The notes under the pieces: model-generated
What the model was told of the DNA's origin: nothing
Databases searched by the model: none
The model's input: only the letters and a program-made list of their open reading frames with translations
In this document: positions 1-6,122 of the stretch, one piece after another
Layout of the letters: each line of letters opens with the position of its first letter
Numbering within the stretch: position 1 is the first letter of the stretch
Program-made: the position numbers and the translations under genes
Assembly: GCA_016302185.1 (NCBI GenBank)
Contig: JAEDOC010000050.1
Span: 1-13,998 of the forward strand
DNA: 13,998 bases
Source of the DNA: Clostridium sp.
GTDB taxonomy: Bacteria; Bacillota; Clostridia; Lachnospirales; Lachnospiraceae
Direction: 5' to 3'

Positions 1-2
1 AT

Positions 3-365
3 AATCAATTAAAAACTGATATAAGAGATATTTTGAAACAGTTATGTTCTTACAAGGGAGTGGAGATTATCGAAGGGCATTTAATGCCTGATCATATCCA
101 TATGTTGGTAAGTATTCCGCCGAAGATGAGTGTTTCGAGCTTTATGGGATATTTGAAGGGTAAGTCAGCTCTTATGATATTCGATAGACATGCAAATTTA
201 AAGTATAAGTTTGGAAACAGACATTTCTGGTCAGAAGGATATTATGTCAGTACAGTAGGATTAAATGAAGCGACAATCAAAAAATATATCCAGGATCAGG
301 AAAAATACGATATTATGCAAGATAAATTAAGCGTAAAAGAGTATGAAGACCCTTTTAAGGGTTAA
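3..365 (+). CDS. tnpA: IS200/IS605 family Y1 transposase TnpA, 5'-truncated by the window
   Basis: TnpA cuts and rejoins single-stranded transposon ends through a tyrosine-DNA covalent link. The frame is already open at the left edge (first full codon at 3), so the TTG at 33 is not the real start; about 120 codons of an expected 140-155 are visible. The metal-binding HUH motif is His-Ile-His at 93-101, in the context PDHIHML. The motif FWSEGYY is characteristic of the family. The catalytic tyrosine is most likely the one in KKYIQDQ (codon 285-287), on the helix that carries the YxxxQ motif. The visible part has no internal stop or frameshift, so it could be active. The stop codon is TAA at 363-365. 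Confidence 0.9.
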   Translation, partial: NQLKTDIRDILKQLCSYKGVEIIEGHLMPDHIHMLVSIPPKMSVSSFMGYLKGKSALMIFDRHANLKYKFGNRHFWSEGYYVSTVGLNEATIKKYIQDQEKYDIMQDKLSVKEYEDPFKG

Positions 366-496
366 GTCGAAGTAGTACAAACGCCCCTTCAGGGGCATAA
401 GCAACGCGTCAAATGCGATAGTGACTTGAACGAAGAGAAAGTCTAGGGCGCCTTGAGACGCTGTCTGGCAGCAAGGGCTTTCAGCCAGCGTCCCGA
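366..496 (+). ncRNA. Structured non-coding tail of the insertion sequence, omega-RNA-like candidate
   Basis: This stretch between the tnpA stop and the end hairpin has no convincing gene but several possible stems. They are GCCCC/GGGGC with a TTCA loop (383-396), GACTT/AAGTC (423-427 with 439-443), and GACGCTG/CAGCGTC (457-463 with 486-492), which encloses GGCT/AGCC (476-486). A GCGTC at 406-410 could compete for the last long stem. In TnpB-carrying IS605 relatives, the scaffold of the TnpB guide RNA sits in just this place, at the right end, with the guide read from flanking DNA. Here tnpB is absent from the visible part. The RNA assignment is inference; the sequence could also be only DNA needed for transposition. 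Confidence 0.35.
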
Positions 497-517
497 GCCA
501 CCCGTTTTACGGGTGGC
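497..517 (+). repeat. Subterminal hairpin of the IS right end
   Basis: This is a perfect 8-bp inverted repeat, GCCACCCG / CGGGTGGC, around a TTTTA loop. It lies a few bases inside the presumed right boundary of the IS200-like element, where Y1 transposases bind a hairpin on the single strand. It is not followed by a T run, so it is not a typical terminator for either strand. Confidence 0.7.
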
Positions 518-524
518 GGCGACT

Positions 525-827
525 TTAAGAGTTTTTCCGGTTCCGGCCGGAAGCCTGCTTTCCCATCTGTCGGGACAGTCTGCGCAGGGTTTCTACCTGT
601 TTCTTCTGAGCAGAACTCATGCCGGAGGTAAGGATAGAGACCATCAGTTCGGTTTCTTCATCGGAGAAATCCATCCTGCTGTTACCGGAAGCCAGCCCCA
701 TGAGAAGGGGGAGCAGCTTGTCTTTTGGCATGCTGCCGGCTGTCTCAGCAAGTTCGGTGAGGTATTTCAGCTTTTCTTCATCCATTTGTTTCAGGCGGGG
801 ATCTTTTTGCCAATCGTTTTGTGTCAT
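525..827 (-). CDS. Small helical protein of unknown function (100 aa)
   Basis: I do not recognise this protein. It is charged, predicted mostly helical and cytoplasmic, with no signal peptide or membrane segment. The middle (KLLPLLMGLASGN, then DFSDEETELMVSIL) and the C-terminal part (SAQKKQVETLRRL) suggest a compact helical bundle. The start at 827 has an excellent ribosome site, AGGAGGA at 834-840, which overlaps the stop codon of the upstream gene; only 12 bases separate the two genes, so they are cotranscribed and probably act together. The stop codon (525-527) sits at the presumed junction with the insertion sequence, so the last few residues (GRNRKNS) may differ from those of uninterrupted relatives. 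Confidence 0.7.
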   Translation of the reverse strand: MTQNDWQKDPRLKQMDEEKLKYLTELAETAGSMPKDKLLPLLMGLASGNSRMDFSDEETELMVSILTSGMSSAQKKQVETLRRLSRQMGKQASGRNRKNS

Positions 828-839
828 AGAAAATCCTCC

Positions 840-1328
840 TTATTCATGCTGCGGATTCTGCCTTAAGGCCTGCATCATCAGCTGAATAGTTTCCAGCCGG
901 GACTGCTGGTCGGGAGGCAGAACAGTTTTCAGCTGTTCCAGTGGAAAGGCAGCTTTTTTCTGTGTTTTTGTTCCGTCTGTTTCCTGACTTTCCCGGTAAG
1001 ATTTGGAGAGCCGGGAAGCCTGCATAAAATTGATTACCAGATCGATGAGGTCCTGCTCCGATGCATTGCCGTAAGGCTTCATGGCATTCAGCATATCCAC
1101 CGGGGAAGAGGCTTGCTCTTCCGTTAAGGAGCAGATGCCTACGGCTTCATTTTCCCGCTGATCAAACAGCCGTATCGTGCGCTCCAGTTCTTTGACTTTT
1201 ACCATAAGAGAAAAGAAACGCTGTTCCGGGATGTGGATATAGGGAAGGGCCGCTTTGATCATTTGCAGGTGAGGTTCCAGGGTCAGCTGATCCAGCTCTG
1301 TCATCTGTAAAGGGTGTTCTTTTTCCAT
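840..1328 (-). CDS. Helical protein of unknown function (162 aa), partner of the downstream gene
   Basis: I do not recognise this protein. It appears soluble and largely helical: a leading helix around LDQLTLEPHLQMIKAALPYI, a charged helix RFFSLMVKVKELERTIRLF, a variable Gln/Ser/Thr/Lys-rich linker near residues 112-128, and a C-terminal helix PPDQQSRLETIQLMMQALRQ. The end resembles the C-terminal part of the 100-aa protein encoded directly downstream (Gln-rich turn, then a Leu/Glu helix), so the two may be distant homologues or partners. The start at 1328 has only a modest GAGG site 8-11 bases upstream. A candidate minus-strand -10 (TATAGT, complement of 1356-1361) lies just upstream, with a poor -35. 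Confidence 0.7.
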   Translation of the reverse strand: MEKEHPLQMTELDQLTLEPHLQMIKAALPYIHIPEQRFFSLMVKVKELERTIRLFDQRENEAVGICSLTEEQASSPVDMLNAMKPYGNASEQDLIDLVINFMQASRLSKSYRESQETDGTKTQKKAAFPLEQLKTVLPPDQQSRLETIQLMMQALRQNPQHE

Positions 1329-1380
1329 TGTCCAGCCTCATTGTTTTCTTGCCTAACTATATGCGCGGAAAGGCAGTTTC

Positions 1381-1403
1381 ATGCCGCAGTTTTCCTGCGG
1401 TAT
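1381..1403. promoter_or_regulatory. Palindrome between divergent start regions, possible operator
   Basis: The inverted repeat ATGCCGCAG / CTGCGGTAT (one G-T position) surrounds a TTTTC loop. It sits between the minus-strand 162-aa gene and the TATAAT at 1406-1411, covering the place where a -35 would be for rightward transcription. That position suits an operator. It lacks a T run, so I do not read it as a terminator. Confidence 0.35.
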
Positions 1404-1405
1404 CA

Positions 1406-1411
1406 TATAAT
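1406..1411 (+). promoter_or_regulatory. Candidate -10 element for the small gene at 1442
   Basis: A perfect TATAAT lies 30 bases before the ATG at 1442, with a ribosome site in between. No good -35 is present 16-18 bases upstream, because the palindrome at 1381-1403 occupies that stretch. If functional, the promoter may depend on an activator or be blocked by whatever binds the palindrome. Confidence 0.4.
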
Positions 1412-1441
1412 AGAATAGAGCCGGTCGGTGGAGGAAATGGT

Positions 1442-1615
1442 ATGAGAACCCGTTTGATTATAGATGCAACCACAGTGTATGAGATTGACGAAGAATGCAT
1501 GGCGTGTGCAGGGAAAGAGAAAATGTCTGATGCAGGAGATACAGATTCGTGTTATACTGTAGACAAGGCTATGCGTTCCCGTCCGAAGAGGACGGAAGAA
1601 GCAGGCAGAGGATGA
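1442..1615 (+). CDS. Small protein of unknown function (57 aa)
   Basis: I chose the ATG at 1442 over the upstream ATG at 1328 because GGAGGAAAT lies directly before it and a TATAAT lies 30 bases upstream. The product begins MRTRLIIDATTVYEIDEEC, an amphipathic, strand-like opening ending in an acidic turn with two nearby cysteines (ECMAC). It then becomes a hydrophilic Lys/Glu/Arg-rich tail that looks disordered. I have a general impression that short clostridial proteins with this kind of opening exist, but I cannot name a family. It precedes the response-regulator gene by 70 bases in the same direction and could be cotranscribed. The chance that it is real is a little better than even. Confidence 0.5.
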   Translation: MRTRLIIDATTVYEIDEECMACAGKEKMSDAGDTDSCYTVDKAMRSRPKRTEEAGRG

Positions 1616-1639
1616 CGAAGACTGGAAGGAAAGAGAAAG

Positions 1640-1670
1640 CGGAGCGCGGGCGGCGGCCCGCACCGCTCCG
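1640..1670 (+). promoter_or_regulatory. GC-rich hairpin in the leader of the response-regulator gene
   Basis: CGGAGC (1640-1645) pairs with GCTCCG (1665-1670), and stacked inside it GCGGGC (1646-1651) pairs with GCCCGC (1656-1661) around a GGCG loop; a 3-base bulge separates the two stems. The hairpin ends 15 bases before the ATG at 1686, next to the ribosome site, and no T run follows. It may modulate translation or protect a processed 5' end. Confidence 0.45.
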
Positions 1671-1685
1671 TGCTGAGGACAAGGA

Positions 1686-3299
1686 ATGAGCTTATACAAA
1701 ATCATGCTGGTGGACGATGAAGAAGAGGTCCGCAAGAATATTATCCGAAAAATCAACTGGGCTGATGCTGGTTTTGAAGTGATTGGCGACGCGGAAAACG
1801 GAAAGGACGCGTTGGAAAAAATTGAGCAGAATGAGCCGGATGTGGTTCTGACGGATATTCGTATGCCTTATATGGACGGGCTGTCCATGGCAGAGGTAAT
1901 AAGACAGACCTATCCTTCCATTAAAATTGTGATTTTTTCCGGCTTTGATGAATTTGAGTATGCCAAAAAAGCTATTAAACTGAACGTGATAGAATATATC
2001 CTAAAGCCGGTCAATGTGGAAGAGCTGACTGCAATCTTAAAGAAGATTAAGAAAAATCTGGATGAGGAGATTGAACAGAAGCGGAATGTAAACCTTCTGC
2101 GGGAGAGCTATATCAAGAATTTGCCTGCTATCCGGGAGCATTTTCTAAATGACTTAATCCATGGAGGAATGGATCAGCAGACGATCTCAGAGAAACTGAA
2201 GGAATATGATATCGATATTGATCACGCGGTCAAATGGGTAACGGCGGCGATTCATCTGGAGCCGGAGGAACGAGTGGATCATGCGGTTTCTCTGCATCAG
2301 GAGCGGGAGCTGATTCCCATATCTGTGCAGAAGTTGATTGAAGAAAAGCTGGAAGGGCAGTATCGGTTTACCATGTTCCATTCCTCTTTTGAGACGATTC
2401 TGATCACTGCGGTGGATAAGAATAATACGCAGACCGGTTTGAGCGCGTTGCTCGGTGACATCTGCAAGGAAACGAAAAAGATTCTGGAAGTTTCCGTGAC
2501 CATCGGACTGGGAGAAAGCTGCAGTTCGCTGACAGAGATCGGCCGTTCGGTTCATTCCGCTCTGAACGCTTTGGGATACCGTGCGATTTCCGGCACAGGA
2601 GGACTTATTTATATTAATGATGTGGAGCCGTCGGGTCAGGAAAAGCTGCAGTTTGACAGCCGGACGGAATCAGAGCTGATCGCGGCGGTCAAATTCGGAC
2701 CTGAGGAGAAGATACATACGGTAATTGGGGAGATCGTCGGCCGGATGGAAGAGACCAAGGTGCATTATCGCCAGTATCAGGCATATCTTCTGGCTGTGAT
2801 CAATGCGCTGACACAGCTTTCCCAGCAGTATGATCAGCAGATGGATGTGTTTTTTTCCGGTGATCGGGACTATTTTGATATTCTTGGGAAGGTGGAGCAG
2901 ACGGAAACCATCCGCCGGTATCTGACCGGGGTAGCATTAAAGCTGCATGAGATTATGGTGGAGGAACGAACCAATACGACCCGGAATGTGATCCGGGAGG
3001 CGAAGCAGTATATTCAGGAAAACTATCAGGATCCGGAGTTGTCAGTGGAGAAGCTGTGCCGCCACCTGCATATGAGTCCGGCTTATTTTTCCACTATGTT
3101 TAAAAAAGAGACGGGACAGGCCTATATTGCCTATCTGACTGATGTGCGTTTAAATAAGGCGGTGGAGCTCCTGATGACGACGGAGGATAAGACCTATGTC
3201 ATTGCGGAGAAGGTGGGATATCCGGAGCAGAATTATTTCAGCTACGTATTTAAAAAGAAATTTGGAATTTCCCCTACCAAGTATCGTAGTTCCCGATAA
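1686..3299 (+). CDS. YesN-type response regulator, receiver plus AraC-type DNA-binding domain
   Basis: This cytoplasmic transcription factor of a two-component system is probably the partner of the kinase encoded 26 bases downstream. Residues 1-125 form a receiver domain: acidic pocket D10/D11, phosphoacceptor D57 (in LTDIRMP), S85 and K107 (in ILKPV). A middle region of about 300 residues, common in YesN proteins, is poorly conserved and may serve dimerisation. Residues about 434-533 are an AraC-type double helix-turn-helix, with the typical LSVEKLCRHLHMSPAYFSTMFKK and the second-motif ending YFSYVFKKKFGISPTKYR. All receiver residues are intact. The length of 537 aa is normal. It likely activates the neighbouring sugar-import operon, inferred from position. 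Translation starts at the ATG at 1686, after AGGACAAGGA. Confidence 0.93.
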   Translation: MSLYKIMLVDDEEEVRKNIIRKINWADAGFEVIGDAENGKDALEKIEQNEPDVVLTDIRMPYMDGLSMAEVIRQTYPSIKIVIFSGFDEFEYAKKAIKLNVIEYILKPVNVEELTAILKKIKKNLDEEIEQKRNVNLLRESYIKNLPAIREHFLNDLIHGGMDQQTISEKLKEYDIDIDHAVKWVTAAIHLEPEERVDHAVSLHQERELIPISVQKLIEEKLEGQYRFTMFHSSFETILITAVDKNNTQTGLSALLGDICKETKKILEVSVTIGLGESCSSLTEIGRSVHSALNALGYRAISGTGGLIYINDVEPSGQEKLQFDSRTESELIAAVKFGPEEKIHTVIGEIVGRMEETKVHYRQYQAYLLAVINALTQLSQQYDQQMDVFFSGDRDYFDILGKVEQTETIRRYLTGVALKLHEIMVEERTNTTRNVIREAKQYIQENYQDPELSVEKLCRHLHMSPAYFSTMFKKETGQAYIAYLTDVRLNKAVELLMTTEDKTYVIAEKVGYPEQNYFSYVFKKKFGISPTKYRSSR

Positions 3300-3325
3300 A
3301 GAAAAGGACAGGAGTAACAGGACGG

Positions 3326-5128
3326 ATGGAAAATAAAAAGAAGAATTTCGGATTTGGACGGCCGGATTTATTTCATAACAGTATTCGTTCTACCATTTTT
3401 ATTTATTTTACAATTACGGCGCTGTTTGCCAGTATTCTGGCCACTTTTTCCATCTATCAGCGTCTGTCGGCCCAGATCACGCAGATGATTCAGGAAGAGA
3501 ACCAGGGACTGATCACCCAGGTTGGGCGTTCAGTGGATTCGTATCTGCGCAGTCTGATGAAGCTTTCAGACTCCTTATACTATGGGGCAGTGAAAAATGC
3601 GGATTTGTCGGCGGAATCCATCAGTGAGCCTCTGACCCTGCTCTATGACAATAATAAGGATAATGTGGATCGGATTGCTCTTTTTTCCGAGAGTGGCGAG
3701 CTGATCGAGGCAGTGCCTGCGGCAAGACTGAAGCCGGAGGCCGCCGTGACCGAAGAAGAATGGTTTACGGATGCGCTGGAGAAGACGGAAAATCAGCATT
3801 TTTCTTATCCTCATGTACAGTATATTTTTGAAAATAATGAGAACCAGTACCGCTGGGTGATTTCCCAGTCCCGTGCGGTTGAGATTACCCAGGGAACCTC
3901 TGTGGCTCAGGGTGTGCTTCTGGTGGATATCAGCTATTCCGGACTGCAGCAGCTGTTTGACGGCGTGACCACCGGAAAGGACGGTTACGTCTATCTGATC
4001 AGCAGTGACGGAGATATTCTGTACCATCCGAAGATGCAGCTGATCGATTCCGGCAGGGTGAGGGAGAATAATACGACGGCTGCGCTGTATAAGGATGGGA
4101 CATACCAGGAGAAATTTGACGGGCAGAAGCGCTTTGTGACGGTAAAGACCATTGGCTATACCGGATGGAAGGTAATTGGAGTGACACCGGAAAATGTGGT
4201 GACATTAAACAGCATCAAAACCCGTCTTTTCATTGTGTTTCTGATTGTTTTGAATCTATTGATTCTGGCGGCCATCAATTCCTATATTTCTTCCCGAATC
4301 ACCACACCGATCAAGGAGCTGGAAAAATCGGTGGGCGTTCTGGAGGAAGGTAAGTTTGATGCGCCGGTGTATGTGGGCGGCTCGTATGAGATTCGCCATC
4401 TTGGCAAATCAATCAGTGATATGGCGGCGCAGATCCGTCTGTTGATGAAGGATATTGTGCGTGAACATGAGGCAAAGCGGAAGCAGGAATTTGACACACT
4501 GCAGTCGCAGATCAATCCACATTTCCTGTACAATACATTGGATATTATCGTATGGATGATTGAAAATGAGCAGAAGGCGGAGGCGGTAAAAGTGGTAACG
4601 GCTCTGGCCCGTTTCTTTCGAATCAGCTTAAGCCGGGGAAAGAGTATTATTACTGTGCGGGATGAGCTGGAACACGTGAGAAATTATCTGATGATCCAGC
4701 ATATGCGGTTTAAGAATAAGTTTGTCTACCGGATTGAGGCGGCGGAGGATGTGCTGGAATTGTCCAGTTTGAAGCTGATGCTGCAGCCGCTGGTAGAAAA
4801 TGCAATCTATCATGGCATGGAATTTATGGATGGAGACGGAGAGATTCTTCTGAATGTCTGGAGAGTTGGAGGAGAACTCTATTTTCGGGTCAGTGACAAT
4901 GGTCTGGGCATGACAGAGGAGCAGGTAGAACGTTTGTTTTCCGACAGTACCCATGTGGCCTCCAACCGTGGTTCCGGGATTGGTGTGAAGAATGTCAACG
5001 AGCGGATTAAGTTGTATTTTGGCGAGCAGTACGGACTGAGCATCGATTCGGAGCCGGATGAAGGAACACGTGTTCTGATTCATCTGCCGGCAGTGCCTTA
5101 CGGAGAAAATGTGGAAAAGGAAGGATAA
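3326..5128 (+). CDS. YesM/LytS-type sensor histidine kinase with extracytoplasmic sensing domain
   Basis: This is a membrane-bound histidine kinase of the HPK8-like class that pairs with YesN regulators. Order: a short cytoplasmic tail; TM1 about residues 23-44; an extracytoplasmic domain of some 255 residues with a dCache-like look (contains LVDISYSGLQQLF and GYVYLISSDGDILYHP); TM2 about 301-320; a HAMP linker to about 375; then a His_kinase domain with phosphoacceptor H399 in QINPHFLYNTLD. The ATP-binding domain follows, with the N box PLVENAIYHG (N492), DNGLGM (D524) and GSGIGVKNVNER (from G549). All catalytic boxes are intact. The extracytoplasmic domain may bind a ligand itself or dock the two tethered binding proteins encoded directly downstream. 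The stop overlaps the ribosome-site region of the next gene, showing translational coupling. Confidence 0.93.
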   Translation: MENKKKNFGFGRPDLFHNSIRSTIFIYFTITALFASILATFSIYQRLSAQITQMIQEENQGLITQVGRSVDSYLRSLMKLSDSLYYGAVKNADLSAESISEPLTLLYDNNKDNVDRIALFSESGELIEAVPAARLKPEAAVTEEEWFTDALEKTENQHFSYPHVQYIFENNENQYRWVISQSRAVEITQGTSVAQGVLLVDISYSGLQQLFDGVTTGKDGYVYLISSDGDILYHPKMQLIDSGRVRENNTTAALYKDGTYQEKFDGQKRFVTVKTIGYTGWKVIGVTPENVVTLNSIKTRLFIVFLIVLNLLILAAINSYISSRITTPIKELEKSVGVLEEGKFDAPVYVGGSYEIRHLGKSISDMAAQIRLLMKDIVREHEAKRKQEFDTLQSQINPHFLYNTLDIIVWMIENEQKAEAVKVVTALARFFRISLSRGKSIITVRDELEHVRNYLMIQHMRFKNKFVYRIEAAEDVLELSSLKLMLQPLVENAIYHGMEFMDGDGEILLNVWRVGGELYFRVSDNGLGMTEEQVERLFSDSTHVASNRGSGIGVKNVNERIKLYFGEQYGLSIDSEPDEGTRVLIHLPAVPYGENVEKEG

Positions 5129-5132
5129 CGGA

Positions 5133-6104
5133 ATGGAAAAACGGGGTGCTTTTCTGTGGGGAAGTCTGGCAGGAATGCTGGTGATCCTGTATCTGATGTC
5201 CTCCACAGACCTGATTATTAAAGAAAGAAAAAATGAGATTTATCCGGTTTCCGTTGTGCTGGGAGATACCAGCGACGATTATTATGGAAATTTTCGGAAA
5301 GGGATTGAACGGGCAGCTGCTGATTATAATGCAGATACCAGTTTTATCACGCTGTTTCAGGAAGGAGATGCCGTTCAGCAGATGGATCTGGTCTGGCGGG
5401 AAATTGATGACGGAGCTGGCGCCGTGATTCTTCAGCCGGTGGATTCGGTGGAGTGCGCCCGTCTTCTGGGAGAGAGAACTCTGTCGACACCGCTTGTCAT
5501 TGCGGGAGAGATGCTCCCTGGGGAAATTGTTTACACCGGAGTATCTGTGAATTATTTTGAGCAGGGGAGGATGATGGGGGAAGCGATCGCGAAGACGGGA
5601 TCTCCGGAGGTGCCGGTGTATGTATTTGCGGAACAGATGAGGAACGGAAGTACCAGAGAACGATATGATGGGCTGATGTCCGTACTTCAACAGCAGGATC
5701 GTAATGTTCTGGTGTATGAGGGAAAGCATACGGATACCTTCCGGAAGGCGATTGAGGAAATGGTATATCCGGGTAATGGAATGGCGGTGATTGCCGCTCT
5801 GGATCCGTTCAGTACCGGTGAGGCAGCGGATATTATCGGCGGGAGTCCGGTATATGGAAAATATGTGGCCGGCCTTTTCGGGACCGGAACAACACCATCC
5901 CTCTTAAATCAGCTGGATAAAGGGGTCATCCGGGGACTGGTGGTTTCCAATGAATTTGACATCGGTTATCTGTGCGTGGAAAAGGCGGTAAAATCCATGG
6001 AGAGGAAAGCGGTGGAGGGGCAGACGATGCTGGAGTCTTTCTATATTGAAAGGGAGGATTTAAGGGATCGTTCCATCGAAAAGATGCTGTATCCGATTGG
6101 TTAA
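5133..6104 (+). CDS. Membrane-tethered periplasmic-binding-protein homologue (RbsB-like), likely sensor subunit
   Basis: This has a type I sugar-binding-protein fold with an uncleaved-looking N-terminal anchor (residues about 5-24) and no lipobox cysteine. That fits a tethered receptor better than a transport lipoprotein. I start it at 5133 because AAGGAAGG precedes it at the right distance; the in-frame ATG at 5109 would overlap the kinase gene. The RbsB/XylF-like arginine motif STRERYDGL (R175, R177) is present. The usual NND-type hinge segment is replaced by AALDPFSTGEAAD, and the VGID-type strand reads GLFGTGTTP, so the ligand is not predictable. Placement between the kinase and an MglB-like protein, 4 bases after the kinase stop, argues for a role in the sensing complex. 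It could instead be a degenerate relative with a purely structural role. Confidence 0.82.
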   Translation: MEKRGAFLWGSLAGMLVILYLMSSTDLIIKERKNEIYPVSVVLGDTSDDYYGNFRKGIERAAADYNADTSFITLFQEGDAVQQMDLVWREIDDGAGAVILQPVDSVECARLLGERTLSTPLVIAGEMLPGEIVYTGVSVNYFEQGRMMGEAIAKTGSPEVPVYVFAEQMRNGSTRERYDGLMSVLQQQDRNVLVYEGKHTDTFRKAIEEMVYPGNGMAVIAALDPFSTGEAADIIGGSPVYGKYVAGLFGTGTTPSLLNQLDKGVIRGLVVSNEFDIGYLCVEKAVKSMERKAVEGQTMLESFYIEREDLRDRSIEKMLYPIG

Positions 6105-6122
6105 GAAAGAGGGAGAGGGAAA

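Larger units (their letters stand above)
1..525 (+). mobile_element. IS200/IS605-family insertion sequence, right-hand part
   Basis: This is the right portion of a single-strand-transposing IS200/IS605-type element; its left end lies outside the window. Three things support it: the tnpA reading frame ending at 365, a structured non-coding tail (366-496), and a strong subterminal hairpin (497-517), the kind of imperfect or perfect palindrome that Y1 transposases recognise at each end. Such elements have no terminal inverted repeats and make no target duplication, so the exact right boundary cannot be fixed from one end. I place it just after the hairpin, around 520-527. No tnpB is present to the right of tnpA. 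The element abuts the 3' end of a minus-strand gene. Confidence 0.75.

Noticed and set aside
453..866. Plus-strand frame of 137 codons across the IS end and the 100-aa gene
   Set aside because: The frame overlaps the minus-strand gene that has a perfect ribosome site. Its product is Phe/Arg-rich without family character.
1328..1441. Upstream start at 1328 for the small plus-strand gene
   Set aside because: No ribosome site lies before it. It would run through the palindrome and the -10, whereas the ATG at 1442 follows GGAGGAAAT.
5109..5132. Upstream start at 5109 for the RbsB-like protein
   Set aside because: It overlaps the kinase gene and adds a charged peptide before the anchor. The ATG at 5133 is preceded by AAGGAAGG at proper spacing.
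5007..5729. Long minus-strand frame of 240 codons opposite the kinase end and the RbsB-like gene
   Set aside because: It has no ribosome site, a His/Pro/Arg-rich implausible composition, and lies antisense to two well-supported genes.
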